DNA of 64,000 bases from SIG455 sp045646385 (lineage in GTDB: Bacteria > Bacillota > Clostridia > UMGS1810), in NCBI GenBank assembly GCA_045646385.1, contig JAZRKQ010000012.1, forward strand, positions 1-64,000, given 5' to 3'. Shown here in pieces: positions 26,833-35,000 of the stretch (the first letter of the stretch is position 1; every line of letters begins with the position of its first letter). The position numbers and the translations under genes are program-made. The notes under the pieces were generated by a model. The model had not been told where the DNA came from. It saw nothing but the letters and a program-made list of their open reading frames with translations, and made no database searches.

Positions 26833-27264
26833 ATGGCGGATAATTCATACAAATTACATTTCGATATTGACGGTGAGGATTTTTCCGTAGCAGGCGAAGC
26901 GTCCAGCAATATTAAAAAAGTGCTCAGCAAACTTGGTGTTGCACCCGATGTTGTGCGTAAGGTTGCCGTTGCAACGTACGAGGGCGAGATTAATATGGTA
27001 ATCCACGCAGACGGCGGAACTATAGATGTTGAGGTTACTCCTGATTACGTTAAGATTCTGCTTAAAGACAAAGGCCCCGGTATAGCCAGCATTGAGCAGG
27101 CTATGCAGGAGGGATACTCCACCGCATCTGACGAGGTGCGCAATCTTGGTTTTGGTGCCGGTATGGGGCTTCCCAATATGCGCAAATACACAGATTATAT
27201 GAATGTGGAATCTGTTGTTGGAGTGGGCACTACCATAGAGATGCACGTCAATATGAAAAAATAA
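26833..27264 (+). CDS. RsbW/SpoIIAB-like HATPase (anti-sigma-type regulatory kinase)
   Basis: A 143-residue stand-alone GHKL ATPase domain. The N-box is seen in the NMVIHA stretch, G1 as DKGPGI and G2 as GAGMGLPNM. Proteins of this size in the family bind sigma factors or phosphorylate STAS-type antagonists. No sigma factor or STAS protein is encoded nearby, so the partner is unknown. Its place between a DRTGG protein and a HydS-like hydrogenase suggests a relay in redox or H2 signalling; that is inference. GGAGGTG lies upstream of the ATG. Confidence 0.85.
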   Translation: MADNSYKLHFDIDGEDFSVAGEASSNIKKVLSKLGVAPDVVRKVAVATYEGEINMVIHADGGTIDVEVTPDYVKILLKDKGPGIASIEQAMQEGYSTASDEVRNLGFGAGMGLPNMRKYTDYMNVESVVGVGTTIEMHVNMKK

Positions 27265-27282
27265 AACAAGGGGGAAGAATAT

Positions 27283-28551
27283 ATGAGCGAGATATTTCAC
27301 TCGGTTACCCTTGATAAGGATAAATGTCACGGTTGCACCAACTGTATCAAACTTTGCCCTACGCAGGCTATCCGTGTGCGTGACGGAAAGGCAAAGATTA
27401 TAAAAGAACGCTGTATAGATTGCGGCGAGTGCATACGTGTATGTCCGTATCATGCTAAAAAAGCCATAACGGATTCTTTGGAAATCCTTAAAAGTTTTAA
27501 GTACAATATTGCTTTGCCCGCACCTACATTTTACGGGCAGTTTGCTAAAGTTAAAGATATAAATGTATTGCTCAATGCGCTTAAAAAAGTTGGCTTTAAC
27601 GATATATTCGAGGTGGCTTATGCAGCACAGATTATAACAAACGAAACACGCAAACTTATGGAAACGGGCGAACTTGAAAAGCCTATAATAAGTTCTGCGT
27701 GCCCAACTGTTGTAAAACTTATATGTTCACGTTTTCCAAGCCTTATTGACCACATCCTGCCCGTTATATCACCTATGAATCTGGCGGCAAGGCTTGCAAG
27801 AGAAATTGCAAAAGAGCATACGGGATTAAGTGATGCGGAAATAGGCGTATTTTTCATTACACCGTGTGCCGCCAAGGCAACTTGTGCACACATTCCCATT
27901 GGTGCTGCCAAAACGTATATCAACGGAACATTTTCAATAAAAGATATGTACCTCAAGGTGTTGCCGCACTTAAACAACAAAGAAAGTCTTGACGAACTTT
28001 CAAAGGCGGACTTTCACGGAGTTTGTTGGGCGGTCAGCGGCGGTGAGGCATCAGGGCTTGCTACTGAGAATTATATTGCCGTTGATGGCATACATAATGT
28101 AATAGAGGTTATGGAGGCAATCGAAGACGGAAAGATGAACGATATCGACTTCGTTGAAGGTCTTGCCTGTGTGGGAGGATGCGTCGGCGGTCCTCTTAAT
28201 GTGGAAAATAACTTCGTTGCAAAAAGCAGAATTAAAAAACTGCGTGCAACAATGGACAAAAAAGCGGTTATCCCCGAAAGTGTGGACGTAATGTGGGATA
28301 CCCCCGTTGTGCAAAATACGGCTATGAATTTAGACGACGATATAATAATTGCTATGCAGAAAATGGAGCAGATGTCAAAAATTTATGACGAACTTCCCAA
28401 ACTCGATTGCGGCTCGTGCGGTTCGCCCTCGTGCAGAACACTTTCTGAAGATATTGTGCGTGGGTTTGCTAAAGAAACTGACTGCATCTTTAAGTTGAGG
28501 GAGAAGATAGCCGAACTTGCGCAGGAAATGATGAATATAGATAAGCATTGA
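27283..28551 (+). CDS. HydS-like (putatively sensory) [FeFe] hydrogenase
   Basis: 422 residues: two N-terminal [4Fe-4S] motifs (CHGCTNCIKLCP, CIDCGECIRVCP), a hydrogenase H-domain, and a C-terminal Fe-S motif (CGSCGSPSC). The three H-cluster motifs are altered. L1 is SSACP (residues 137-141; Ala replaces the proton-relay Cys, Cys140 kept). L2 is TPCAAK around Cys195, without the usual Met and Glu. L3 has Cys296 and Cys300 (ACVGGCVGG). These changes are known from group C/D putative sensory hydrogenases. No PAS domain is fused. The neighbours (kinase-like ATPase, DRTGG, PHP) suit a sensor. Confidence 0.85.
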   Translation: MSEIFHSVTLDKDKCHGCTNCIKLCPTQAIRVRDGKAKIIKERCIDCGECIRVCPYHAKKAITDSLEILKSFKYNIALPAPTFYGQFAKVKDINVLLNALKKVGFNDIFEVAYAAQIITNETRKLMETGELEKPIISSACPTVVKLICSRFPSLIDHILPVISPMNLAARLAREIAKEHTGLSDAEIGVFFITPCAAKATCAHIPIGAAKTYINGTFSIKDMYLKVLPHLNNKESLDELSKADFHGVCWAVSGGEASGLATENYIAVDGIHNVIEVMEAIEDGKMNDIDFVEGLACVGGCVGGPLNVENNFVAKSRIKKLRATMDKKAVIPESVDVMWDTPVVQNTAMNLDDDIIIAMQKMEQMSKIYDELPKLDCGSCGSPSCRTLSEDIVRGFAKETDCIFKLREKIAELAQEMMNIDKH

Positions 28552-28571
28552 TGATCTTAGGAGAGATACAT

Positions 28572-28901
28572 ATGACATTAAATGATATTATAAAAGTTAC
28601 TTCTGCAGAAGTGCTGACAGATGTTGATATGAGCAGTAAAAGTCCAAGCGGTTGCTACGTATGCGACCTTTTAAGCCTTGCTATGTCCAAAGTAGAAGCG
28701 GGAGATGTGTGGATTACTGTTCAGGCAAATGTAAACATTGCTGCTGTTGCCGTGCTTACCGAAGCGGCGTGTGTTTTAATTGCAGAGGGTATGCATATTG
28801 AAGAGAGCGTTATTGCTAAAGCAAATAACGAAGGTGTTGTAATACTTCGTACCCAGATGAATGCTTTTAATGCCGCTGTTGCAATAGGAAAGTTATTATG
28901 A
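28572..28901 (+). CDS. DRTGG-domain protein, second copy
   Basis: A 109-residue free-standing DRTGG-like protein (MTLNDIIKVTSAEVLTDVD at the N terminus, CDLLSLAMSKVEAGDVWIT in the middle) that matches the first copy in size and pattern. The start at 28572 is chosen because AGGAGA lies 7 bases upstream; in-frame ATGs at 28548 and 28551 lack a Shine-Dalgarno. Its stop overlaps the start of the PHP gene by 4 bp (ATGA), implying coupled translation. Having two DRTGG copies around the HydS-like gene suggests distinct, non-redundant partners. Confidence 0.75.
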   Translation: MTLNDIIKVTSAEVLTDVDMSSKSPSGCYVCDLLSLAMSKVEAGDVWITVQANVNIAAVAVLTEAACVLIAEGMHIEESVIAKANNEGVVILRTQMNAFNAAVAIGKLL

Positions 28902-29605
28902 AAATAGCGTATGATTTACATATTCATACTGCACTGTCGCCGTGCGGCGATGACGACATGACGCCCAATAACATCGTCAATATGGCGGTTTTAAAAGGGC
29001 TTGACGTTATTGCGATAACAGACCACAACACATGCCGCAATGCCGCTGCGTGTATTGAGTGCGCAGAGGGTACAGACTTGCTTGTGCTTGCGGGTATGGA
29101 GGTTGAAAGTGCAGAGGAGTGCCATATAGTGTGCATATTTCCGACGCTCGATGCGGCACTTAAAATGGAGGAGCAGGTTAAAGCACATCTTCCAAAAATA
29201 AAAAACCGCCCCGATATATTCGGGCATCAGGCGATTATGGACGAGGACGACAATATTGTTGAGTATGAGGAAAATCTGCTTGTTACGGCGACAACTCTTT
29301 CCGTAGACAAAGTGGCAGAACTTACCCGCCAATTCGGAGGAGTTCCAATCCCTGCACATATAGATAAATCAGCATACAGCGTTATATCCAATCTTGGTTT
29401 TATAGACGATGCCTGGGGGTTTAAAACGGTAGAAGGGAAAGACCTTGAAAAAGTACATAGTATGTATGATGATAAGGGGCTGGACAGATTTAAAATAATT
29501 CATTCGTCTGATGCACACTATCTGTGGGACATATCGGAAAGAGAGCATTTTTTGGAAGCGGACATTTTAAATGCTGAGGTAATAATTAACATTCTTACAC
29601 AGTAA
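28898..29605 (+). CDS. PHP-domain metal-dependent phosphoesterase
   Basis: A 235-residue PHP protein. Metal-binding motifs are visible: DLHIHTALSPCGDDD at the N terminus, ITDHNT at about residues 45-50, GMEVES, IPAHIDKS, and a C-terminal SSDAH. Relatives hydrolyse phosphoesters such as nucleoside bisphosphates, cyclic nucleotides or histidinol phosphate; the substrate here cannot be told. It ends the sensory module and is translationally coupled to the upstream DRTGG gene. A role in resetting a phosphorylated or nucleotide signal is inference. Confidence 0.85.
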   Translation: MKIAYDLHIHTALSPCGDDDMTPNNIVNMAVLKGLDVIAITDHNTCRNAAACIECAEGTDLLVLAGMEVESAEECHIVCIFPTLDAALKMEEQVKAHLPKIKNRPDIFGHQAIMDEDDNIVEYEENLLVTATTLSVDKVAELTRQFGGVPIPAHIDKSAYSVISNLGFIDDAWGFKTVEGKDLEKVHSMYDDKGLDRFKIIHSSDAHYLWDISEREHFLEADILNAEVIINILTQ

Positions 29606-29659
29606 TTTTGTATATTATGTATAATAATTAATTTATGCGGTGAAAAATTAAAAAATTAG

Positions 29660-29688
29660 TGGAAATACAATGGATATTGTGTTATAAT
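29660..29688 (+). promoter_or_regulatory. Candidate promoter of the structural hydrogenase genes
   Basis: TGGAAA, a 17-bp spacer and a perfect TATAAT with an extended TG. The -35 is weak (four of six), which would suit an activated promoter. It separates the sensory module from the structural genes. Confidence 0.5.
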
Positions 29689-29747
29689 TAATATGTTTGT
29701 AACATTGTTAAAAAAGTAACGATTAAAATAAATTAGGAGGATGACAA

Positions 29748-30242
29748 ATGAGCGAAAAAGCAACTCCTGCTTTCGTTATGACAAAAGAGCAGGAAGAAAA
29801 GGTACAGCAGGTCATTGCAAAGTACAAAGATACAGACGGCGCATTGATACCTGTTCTTCATGAAGTGCAGGAAATTATAGGTTATCTGCCTCTGGAGGTT
29901 CAAAAGGTTATTTCAGAAGGTATAGGAGTTCCCGTTTCAGAGATTTACGGTGTTGTAACGTTCTACACACAGTTCTCTATCAATCCTAAAGGTAAGTATA
30001 AAATCGGTGTATGCCTCGGTACTGCATGCTATGTTAAGGGCTCCGGCGATATACTTGAAAAAATTAAGCAGATTATCGGCATTGACGTTGGCGAATGTAC
30101 ACCGGACGGCAAGTTCTCTTTAGAGGCTACGCGTTGCATCGGTGCGTGCGGTCTGGCACCTGTATTTACTGTTAACGACGATGTTTACGGACGTCTGGTA
30201 GTAGACGACGTTGAGGGTATTCTGGCTAAATATATGGATTAA
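29748..30242 (+). CDS. hydC: NuoE-like [2Fe-2S] subunit of bifurcating hydrogenase (HydC)
   Basis: 164 residues with an N-terminal helical bundle and a thioredoxin-like [2Fe-2S] domain. The cluster cysteines sit in CLGTAC and CIGACG. In HydABC-type enzymes this subunit passes electrons within the complex that couples NADH and reduced ferredoxin oxidation to H2 formation. GGAGG precedes the ATG. It is the first structural gene after the candidate promoter, one base before the next coding start. Confidence 0.92.
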   Translation: MSEKATPAFVMTKEQEEKVQQVIAKYKDTDGALIPVLHEVQEIIGYLPLEVQKVISEGIGVPVSEIYGVVTFYTQFSINPKGKYKIGVCLGTACYVKGSGDILEKIKQIIGIDVGECTPDGKFSLEATRCIGACGLAPVFTVNDDVYGRLVVDDVEGILAKYMD

Positions 30243-30243
30243 T

Positions 30244-30795
30244 ATGACAGAGTTATCCTTACACATTTTAGATATTGTTAAAAATTCCACTAAGGCAGGA
30301 GCGAGTCTTGTTAAAGTGGATATAACGGAAAGCACCGCACTGAATGTAATCAAAATCACCATAACTGACAATGGCTGCGGAATGGACGAGGAATTTTTAA
30401 AAGGTGTTACAGATCCATTTAAAACCACACGCACTACTCGCAAGGTCGGTATGGGACTGTCGCTTTTTAAAACTGCCGCTGAACTTACCGGAGGTATGTT
30501 CGATATAACCTCTAAAGTCGGTGAGGGTACGGTTGTAACGGCTGAGTTTGTACGCGACAGTATTGACCGCCAGCCTTTGGGCGATATGGCATCTACTATG
30601 GTTACATTGGTAAGCGGAAGCGAAAGTACGGATTTTGTGTACAGGCACGATTTTAACGGCAATGTGTTTGAGTTTTCTACCATACAGGTTAAGGAAATCT
30701 TGGGCGATGTTGCCATAACTGCACCTGATGTACTTGCATGGATTAACGGTTATATCGAAGAGGGAATGCAAGATATTTATGCAGAGAATATATGA
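30244..30795 (+). CDS. Histidine-kinase-like ATPase without kinase core, within hydrogenase operon
   Basis: A 183-residue protein: a GHKL ATPase domain (N-box region HILDIVKNS, G1 DNGCGM, G2 KVGMGLSLF) plus a C-terminal extension of about 70 residues. There is no dimerisation/phosphoacceptor domain and no sensor. The start at 30244 directly follows the hydC stop with one base between, so translation is likely coupled. Its position between hydC and the ferredoxin gene is striking for a regulatory protein. It may act on the complex or relay its redox state; the function is unknown. Confidence 0.8.
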   Translation: MTELSLHILDIVKNSTKAGASLVKVDITESTALNVIKITITDNGCGMDEEFLKGVTDPFKTTRTTRKVGMGLSLFKTAAELTGGMFDITSKVGEGTVVTAEFVRDSIDRQPLGDMASTMVTLVSGSESTDFVYRHDFNGNVFEFSTIQVKEILGDVAITAPDVLAWINGYIEEGMQDIYAENI

Positions 30796-30819
30796 ATAAC
30801 CTAACAGGAGGATATTGAT

Positions 30820-31194
30820 ATGAAAAGTTTGGCTGAACTTGAACAAATCAGAAACAGAATGGTAAATAAAATAAACGTAAGAAACGAAGCCGGCGAAGAG
30901 GGCAACACAAGAATAGTTGTCGGCATGGCTACATGTGGTATTGCAGCAGGTGCACGTCCTGTTCTTACTGCCATGATGGAAGAGATCGAAAAAAGAAATA
31001 TTACCAACGCATACGTTACACAGACTGGTTGCGTAGGTATGTGTAAATACGAGCCCATCGTTGAGGTTTATGGCGCTGATGGCACTAAAACCACATATAT
31101 TAAGATGGACGCTGCAAAAGCTGTTCGTGTAATTAACGAGCATATTGTAAACGGCAATGTTGTTACAGAGTTTACAATCGGCTCTGAGAAATAA
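30820..31194 (+). CDS. Thioredoxin-like [2Fe-2S] ferredoxin domain protein
   Basis: 124 residues with a single thioredoxin-like ferredoxin fold; the four likely cluster ligands are in ATCGIAAGA and TGCVGMC. It resembles the N-terminal domain of HydB and the small HydD-type subunit that accompanies some bifurcating hydrogenases. GGAGG stands before the ATG. An electron-transfer role in the HydABC complex is likely from family and context. Whether it is an integral subunit is uncertain. Confidence 0.85.
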   Translation: MKSLAELEQIRNRMVNKINVRNEAGEEGNTRIVVGMATCGIAAGARPVLTAMMEEIEKRNITNAYVTQTGCVGMCKYEPIVEVYGADGTKTTYIKMDAAKAVRVINEHIVNGNVVTEFTIGSEK

Positions 31195-31215
31195 TACAAG
31201 GAGGATTACGTTAAA

Positions 31216-33009
31216 ATGGAATTAGCAAGAGCACACGTGCTTGTCTGCGGTGGTACCGGATGTACTTCCTCCGGAAGCGAAAAGATTATCAACGCGCTTG
31301 AAACAAGCCTTAAAGAAAAAAATCTTGAAAATGAAATTAAAGTTGTAAGAACCGGTTGCTTCGGTCTTTGCGCTTTAGGTCCTATTATGATTGTATATCC
31401 CGAGGGTGTATTCTACAGCATGGTCACTCCCGAAGATATCCCCGAAATCGTTGAAGAACACTTCTTAAAGGGTAGAGTTGTTAAACGTCTTGTTTACAAA
31501 GAAACTCTTACAGAGGATGAGGGTGTTAAATCACTCAACGAAGTTGACTTCTACAAAAACCAGATGAGAATCGCATTGCGTAATTGTGGTGTTATAAACC
31601 CCGAAGATATCGAAGAATATATTGCTTACGACGGTTACAAAGCATTGGGTAAAGTTTTAACTGAAATGAAACCTCAGGAAGTAATCGACGAAATCAAAAA
31701 ATCCGGTCTGCGCGGCCGTGGTGGTGCAGGCTTCTCAACCGGTATGAAATGGCAGTTTACTGCTGATGCCCCCGGTGATCAGAAATTCGTTGCTTGTAAT
31801 GCTGACGAAGGTGACCCCGGTGCATTTATGGACAGATCTGTTCTTGAAGGCGACCCGCACTCACTTATTGAGGCTATGGCTATTGCTGCTTATGCAGTAG
31901 GTGCTGACAGAGGTTTTGTATATATCCGTGCTGAGTACCCAATCGCTGTAAAACGTCTTAACATTGCTATTGAGCAGGCAAGGGAATACGGACTGCTTGG
32001 TAAAAACATCTTTGGTACAGACTTTAACTTTGATATGGAACTGCGTCTTGGTGCAGGTGCGTTCGTATGTGGTGAGGAAACTGCTCTTATGACCAGTATC
32101 GAAGGTCACCGCGGTGAACCCCGTCCACGTCCTCCGTTCCCTGCAATCAAAGGTCTGTGGCAGAAACCCACACTTTTGAATAACGTTGAAACTTATGCAA
32201 ATATTACTGCTATTATCAATAACGGCGCTGATTGGTTCAACACAATCGGTACTGAAAAGAGCAAAGGTACAAAAGTATTTGCTGTAGGCGGTAAAATTAA
32301 CAATACCGGTCTTGTTGAAGTTCCTATGGGTACAACGCTTCGCGAAGTTGTTTATGACATCGGTGGTGGTATCCCTAACGGCAAACAGTTTAAAGCCGCT
32401 CAGACAGGCGGACCTTCAGGCGGATGTATCCCTGCTCATCTTATTGACACTCCTATTGACTACGATAACTTAACTGCTATCGGCTCAATGATGGGTTCGG
32501 GCGGTCTTATTGTTATGGATGAAGATACCTGTATGGTTGACATCGCTAAATTCTTCCTTGAATTCACAGTTGATGAGTCCTGCGGTAAATGTACTCCATG
32601 CCGTGTAGGTACAAAGAGATTGCTTGAAATTCTTAACAAAATCACAGAGGGTAAAGGCACACTTGAAGATATAGATAAACTTGAAGAGTTGTGCTACGCT
32701 ATCAAAGACTCTGCATTCTGCGGTCTTGGTCAGACAGCGCCCAACCCCATTTTAAGTACACTCAAATATTTCAGAGATGAGTATATTGCTCACGTTGTAG
32801 ACAAAAAATGTCCTGCAGGCGTATGTAAAGCACTCGTTTCCTACAAAATTGATCCCGAGAAATGTAAAGGCTGCAGCCTCTGTGCAAGAAACTGCCCTGT
32901 TGGTGCTATTTCCGGTAAGATTAAAGAGCCTTATGTAATCGATACCGATAAATGTATCAAGTGCGGTGTGTGCGAGAGTGCTTGTAAGTTCAAAGCAATT
33001 TCTAAGTAA
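31216..33009 (+). CDS. hydB: NuoF-like NADH-binding subunit of bifurcating hydrogenase (HydB)
   Basis: 597 residues in three parts: an N-terminal thioredoxin-like [2Fe-2S] domain (Cys11, Cys16, then TGCFGLC), the flavoprotein core with the NADH/FMN motif GLRGRGGAGFSTGMKW and the [4Fe-4S] motif SCGKCTPCRVG, and two C-terminal ferredoxin motifs (CKGCSLCARNCP, CIKCGVCESAC). This is the full domain set of the FMN-containing HydB where NADH is oxidised and electrons are split. AGGAGG precedes the start. Codon use looks biased, in keeping with high expression. Confidence 0.95.
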   Translation: MELARAHVLVCGGTGCTSSGSEKIINALETSLKEKNLENEIKVVRTGCFGLCALGPIMIVYPEGVFYSMVTPEDIPEIVEEHFLKGRVVKRLVYKETLTEDEGVKSLNEVDFYKNQMRIALRNCGVINPEDIEEYIAYDGYKALGKVLTEMKPQEVIDEIKKSGLRGRGGAGFSTGMKWQFTADAPGDQKFVACNADEGDPGAFMDRSVLEGDPHSLIEAMAIAAYAVGADRGFVYIRAEYPIAVKRLNIAIEQAREYGLLGKNIFGTDFNFDMELRLGAGAFVCGEETALMTSIEGHRGEPRPRPPFPAIKGLWQKPTLLNNVETYANITAIINNGADWFNTIGTEKSKGTKVFAVGGKINNTGLVEVPMGTTLREVVYDIGGGIPNGKQFKAAQTGGPSGGCIPAHLIDTPIDYDNLTAIGSMMGSGGLIVMDEDTCMVDIAKFFLEFTVDESCGKCTPCRVGTKRLLEILNKITEGKGTLEDIDKLEELCYAIKDSAFCGLGQTAPNPILSTLKYFRDEYIAHVVDKKCPAGVCKALVSYKIDPEKCKGCSLCARNCPVGAISGKIKEPYVIDTDKCIKCGVCESACKFKAISK

Positions 33010-33030
33010 TCAGGAAGGGAGAATAAACCA

Positions 33031-34770
33031 ATGAACATGGTAAATATAAAAATCAACGGCGGCGAATATAGCGTACCGTCAACATATACAGTTCTTGACG
33101 CAGCAAGAGATGCGAATATTCATATCCCTACTCTTTGCTACCTTAAAGACGTTAATGAAATCGGTGCGTGCAGAATGTGCCTCGTTGAAATCAAAGGCGC
33201 AAGGGCGCTTCAGGCAGCGTGCGTATATCCCGTGTCAGAGGGTATGGAAGTTTTTACAAACTCTCCTAAAGTACGTGCTGCAAGAAAGGCTAACCTCGAA
33301 CTTATCCTTTCAAACCACGACCGCAAATGTCTGACTTGCGTAAGAAACAGAAACTGCGAACTTCAGACAATGTGTGAAGAATTGGGTGTTGATGATATCC
33401 GTTATGATGGCGAAAACAAAGTTTACGCAATCGACGACTTCTCACCCTCAATCGTTCGTGATAACAACAAATGTGTACTTTGCAGACGTTGTACTGCAGT
33501 ATGTTCCAAAATACAGACAGTTCACGCTATCGGCGCTATCGACAGAGGTATTAACACTCACATCGGCAGCATCTTTGAAAAATCTTTAAACGAAGTTTCA
33601 TGCGTAATGTGCGGTCAGTGTATTGCTGCTTGCCCTGTTGGTGCACTCAGCGAAAAAGACTCTACTAAAGACGTCTGGAACGCTATCCACGATGAAACCA
33701 AACATGTTGTTGTTCAGGTTGCTCCTGCTGTTCGTGCTGCAATCGGCGAAGAGTTCGGTATGGAAATCGGCACACGTGCTACAGGCAAAATGGTTGCCGC
33801 TATTAAAAGAATCGGCGTAGATAAAGTGTTTGATACAGATACAGGTGCTGACCTGACCATTATGGAAGAGGGAACAGAGTTTATTGACAGAATCAAAAAC
33901 GGCGGCAAACTGCCTATGATTACATCATGCAGCCCCGGTTGGATTAAATTCTGCGAACACAACTACCCTGATTTTCTGGATAATCTGTCATCATGCAAAT
34001 CTCCTCACGAGATGTTTGGTGCTATTATTAAATCTTACTATGCTGAAAAAATGGGTATCAACCCTGCTGATATATATGTTGTTTCTGTAATGCCGTGTAC
34101 TGCTAAAAAGTACGAGGCTCAGAGAGAAGAAATGAAAGGTACAGGCTACCGTGACGTTGATGCAGTTATCACCACAAGAGAACTTGCTAAGATGATTAAA
34201 GAGTGCGGTATAGACTTCGTTAAACTTGATAATGAAGAGTTTGACAATCCTTTCGGACCTGCAACAGGCGCAGGTGTTATCTTCGGCGCTACCGGCGGTG
34301 TTATGGAAGCGGCTATCAGAACAGTATACGAAATCCTTGAAGGCAAAGCAATGGATAACATTGAATTTGCTGCAGTACGCGGTACTGAGGGTATCAAAGA
34401 GGCTGAGGTTGAAGTTGCAGGCAAAAAAGTACGTGTTGCAGTTGTTCACGGTCTTGGTAATGCACGCAAACTTCTCGACAGCATTAAATCAGGCGAGAAA
34501 AACTATGAATTCATTGAGATTATGGGTTGCCCCGGCGGTTGCGTAACAGGTGGCGGTCAGCCTATTGTATCTGCAAGAGTTCAGGCTCAGGTAGATGTTA
34601 AATCACTCCGTGCAAAAGCACTTTATGACGAAGACAGAGCATCAACTCTGCGTAAATCTCACGAGAACCCTGTAATAAAAGAACTTTATTCCCAGTTCCT
34701 CGGTGAACCTTGCGGACACAAATCTCATGAACTGCTGCATACTCACTATACAGACAGATCAGATGTATAA
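33031..34770 (+). CDS. hydA: Catalytic [FeFe] hydrogenase subunit (HydA)
   Basis: 579 residues: an N-terminal [2Fe-2S] domain (Cys36, Cys47, Cys50, Cys64), a His-Cys3 [4Fe-4S] region (NHDRKCLTCVRNRNC), two [4Fe-4S] motifs (CVLCRRCTAVC, CVMCGQCIAAC), the H-domain, and the small-subunit-like tail. L2 is MPCTAKKYE (Cys356); L3 is MGCPGGCVTGGG (Cys500, Cys504). L1 reads TSCSPGW: Cys300 is present but residue 301 is Ser (codon 33931-33933), where the classic motif has a second Cys. As the final gene of the HydABC set it evolves or takes up H2. GGAAGGGAG precedes the start. Confidence 0.95.
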   Translation: MNMVNIKINGGEYSVPSTYTVLDAARDANIHIPTLCYLKDVNEIGACRMCLVEIKGARALQAACVYPVSEGMEVFTNSPKVRAARKANLELILSNHDRKCLTCVRNRNCELQTMCEELGVDDIRYDGENKVYAIDDFSPSIVRDNNKCVLCRRCTAVCSKIQTVHAIGAIDRGINTHIGSIFEKSLNEVSCVMCGQCIAACPVGALSEKDSTKDVWNAIHDETKHVVVQVAPAVRAAIGEEFGMEIGTRATGKMVAAIKRIGVDKVFDTDTGADLTIMEEGTEFIDRIKNGGKLPMITSCSPGWIKFCEHNYPDFLDNLSSCKSPHEMFGAIIKSYYAEKMGINPADIYVVSVMPCTAKKYEAQREEMKGTGYRDVDAVITTRELAKMIKECGIDFVKLDNEEFDNPFGPATGAGVIFGATGGVMEAAIRTVYEILEGKAMDNIEFAAVRGTEGIKEAEVEVAGKKVRVAVVHGLGNARKLLDSIKSGEKNYEFIEIMGCPGGCVTGGGQPIVSARVQAQVDVKSLRAKALYDEDRASTLRKSHENPVIKELYSQFLGEPCGHKSHELLHTHYTDRSDV

Positions 34771-34778
34771 TTAACTTT

Positions 34779-34807
34779 AAAACCCGTCGCATAAGCGACG
34801 GGTTTTT
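34779..34807 (+). terminator. Intrinsic terminator of the hydrogenase operon
   Basis: A 12-bp stem, AAAACCCGTCGC / GCGACGGGTTTT, with an ATAA loop and a T run. Confidence 0.92.
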
Positions 34808-34912
34808 GTGTAATTTTTTTGCATATTATTGTGTTAAAACATGCATTTTTGGCAGTAATGTTACTTAAAGATTACAAATTGCCTAAAAAATACGTTGAAG
34901 AAATTATTTCTA

Positions 34913-34941
34913 TTGACTATTATTTTGTTAGATGATAAAAT
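34913..34941 (+). promoter_or_regulatory. Strong promoter of the SLH surface protein
   Basis: TTGACT, a 17-bp spacer and an extended -10 TGATAAAAT. The leader is about 50 nt. The 100 bp between the hydA terminator and this promoter hold only a weak GGCAGTAAT / ATTACAAATTGCC inverted repeat. Confidence 0.8.
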
Positions 34942-35000
34942 TATAATAAGCAGTACCATCTGCTTGAACAAGTATACTATTTTATAGGAGGACACATAGT

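Noticed and set aside
30397..31143. 248-codon minus-strand frame across the second ATPase and ferredoxin genes
   Set aside because: Opposes two clear genes with good ribosome sites; Cys/His/Tyr-rich shadow product.
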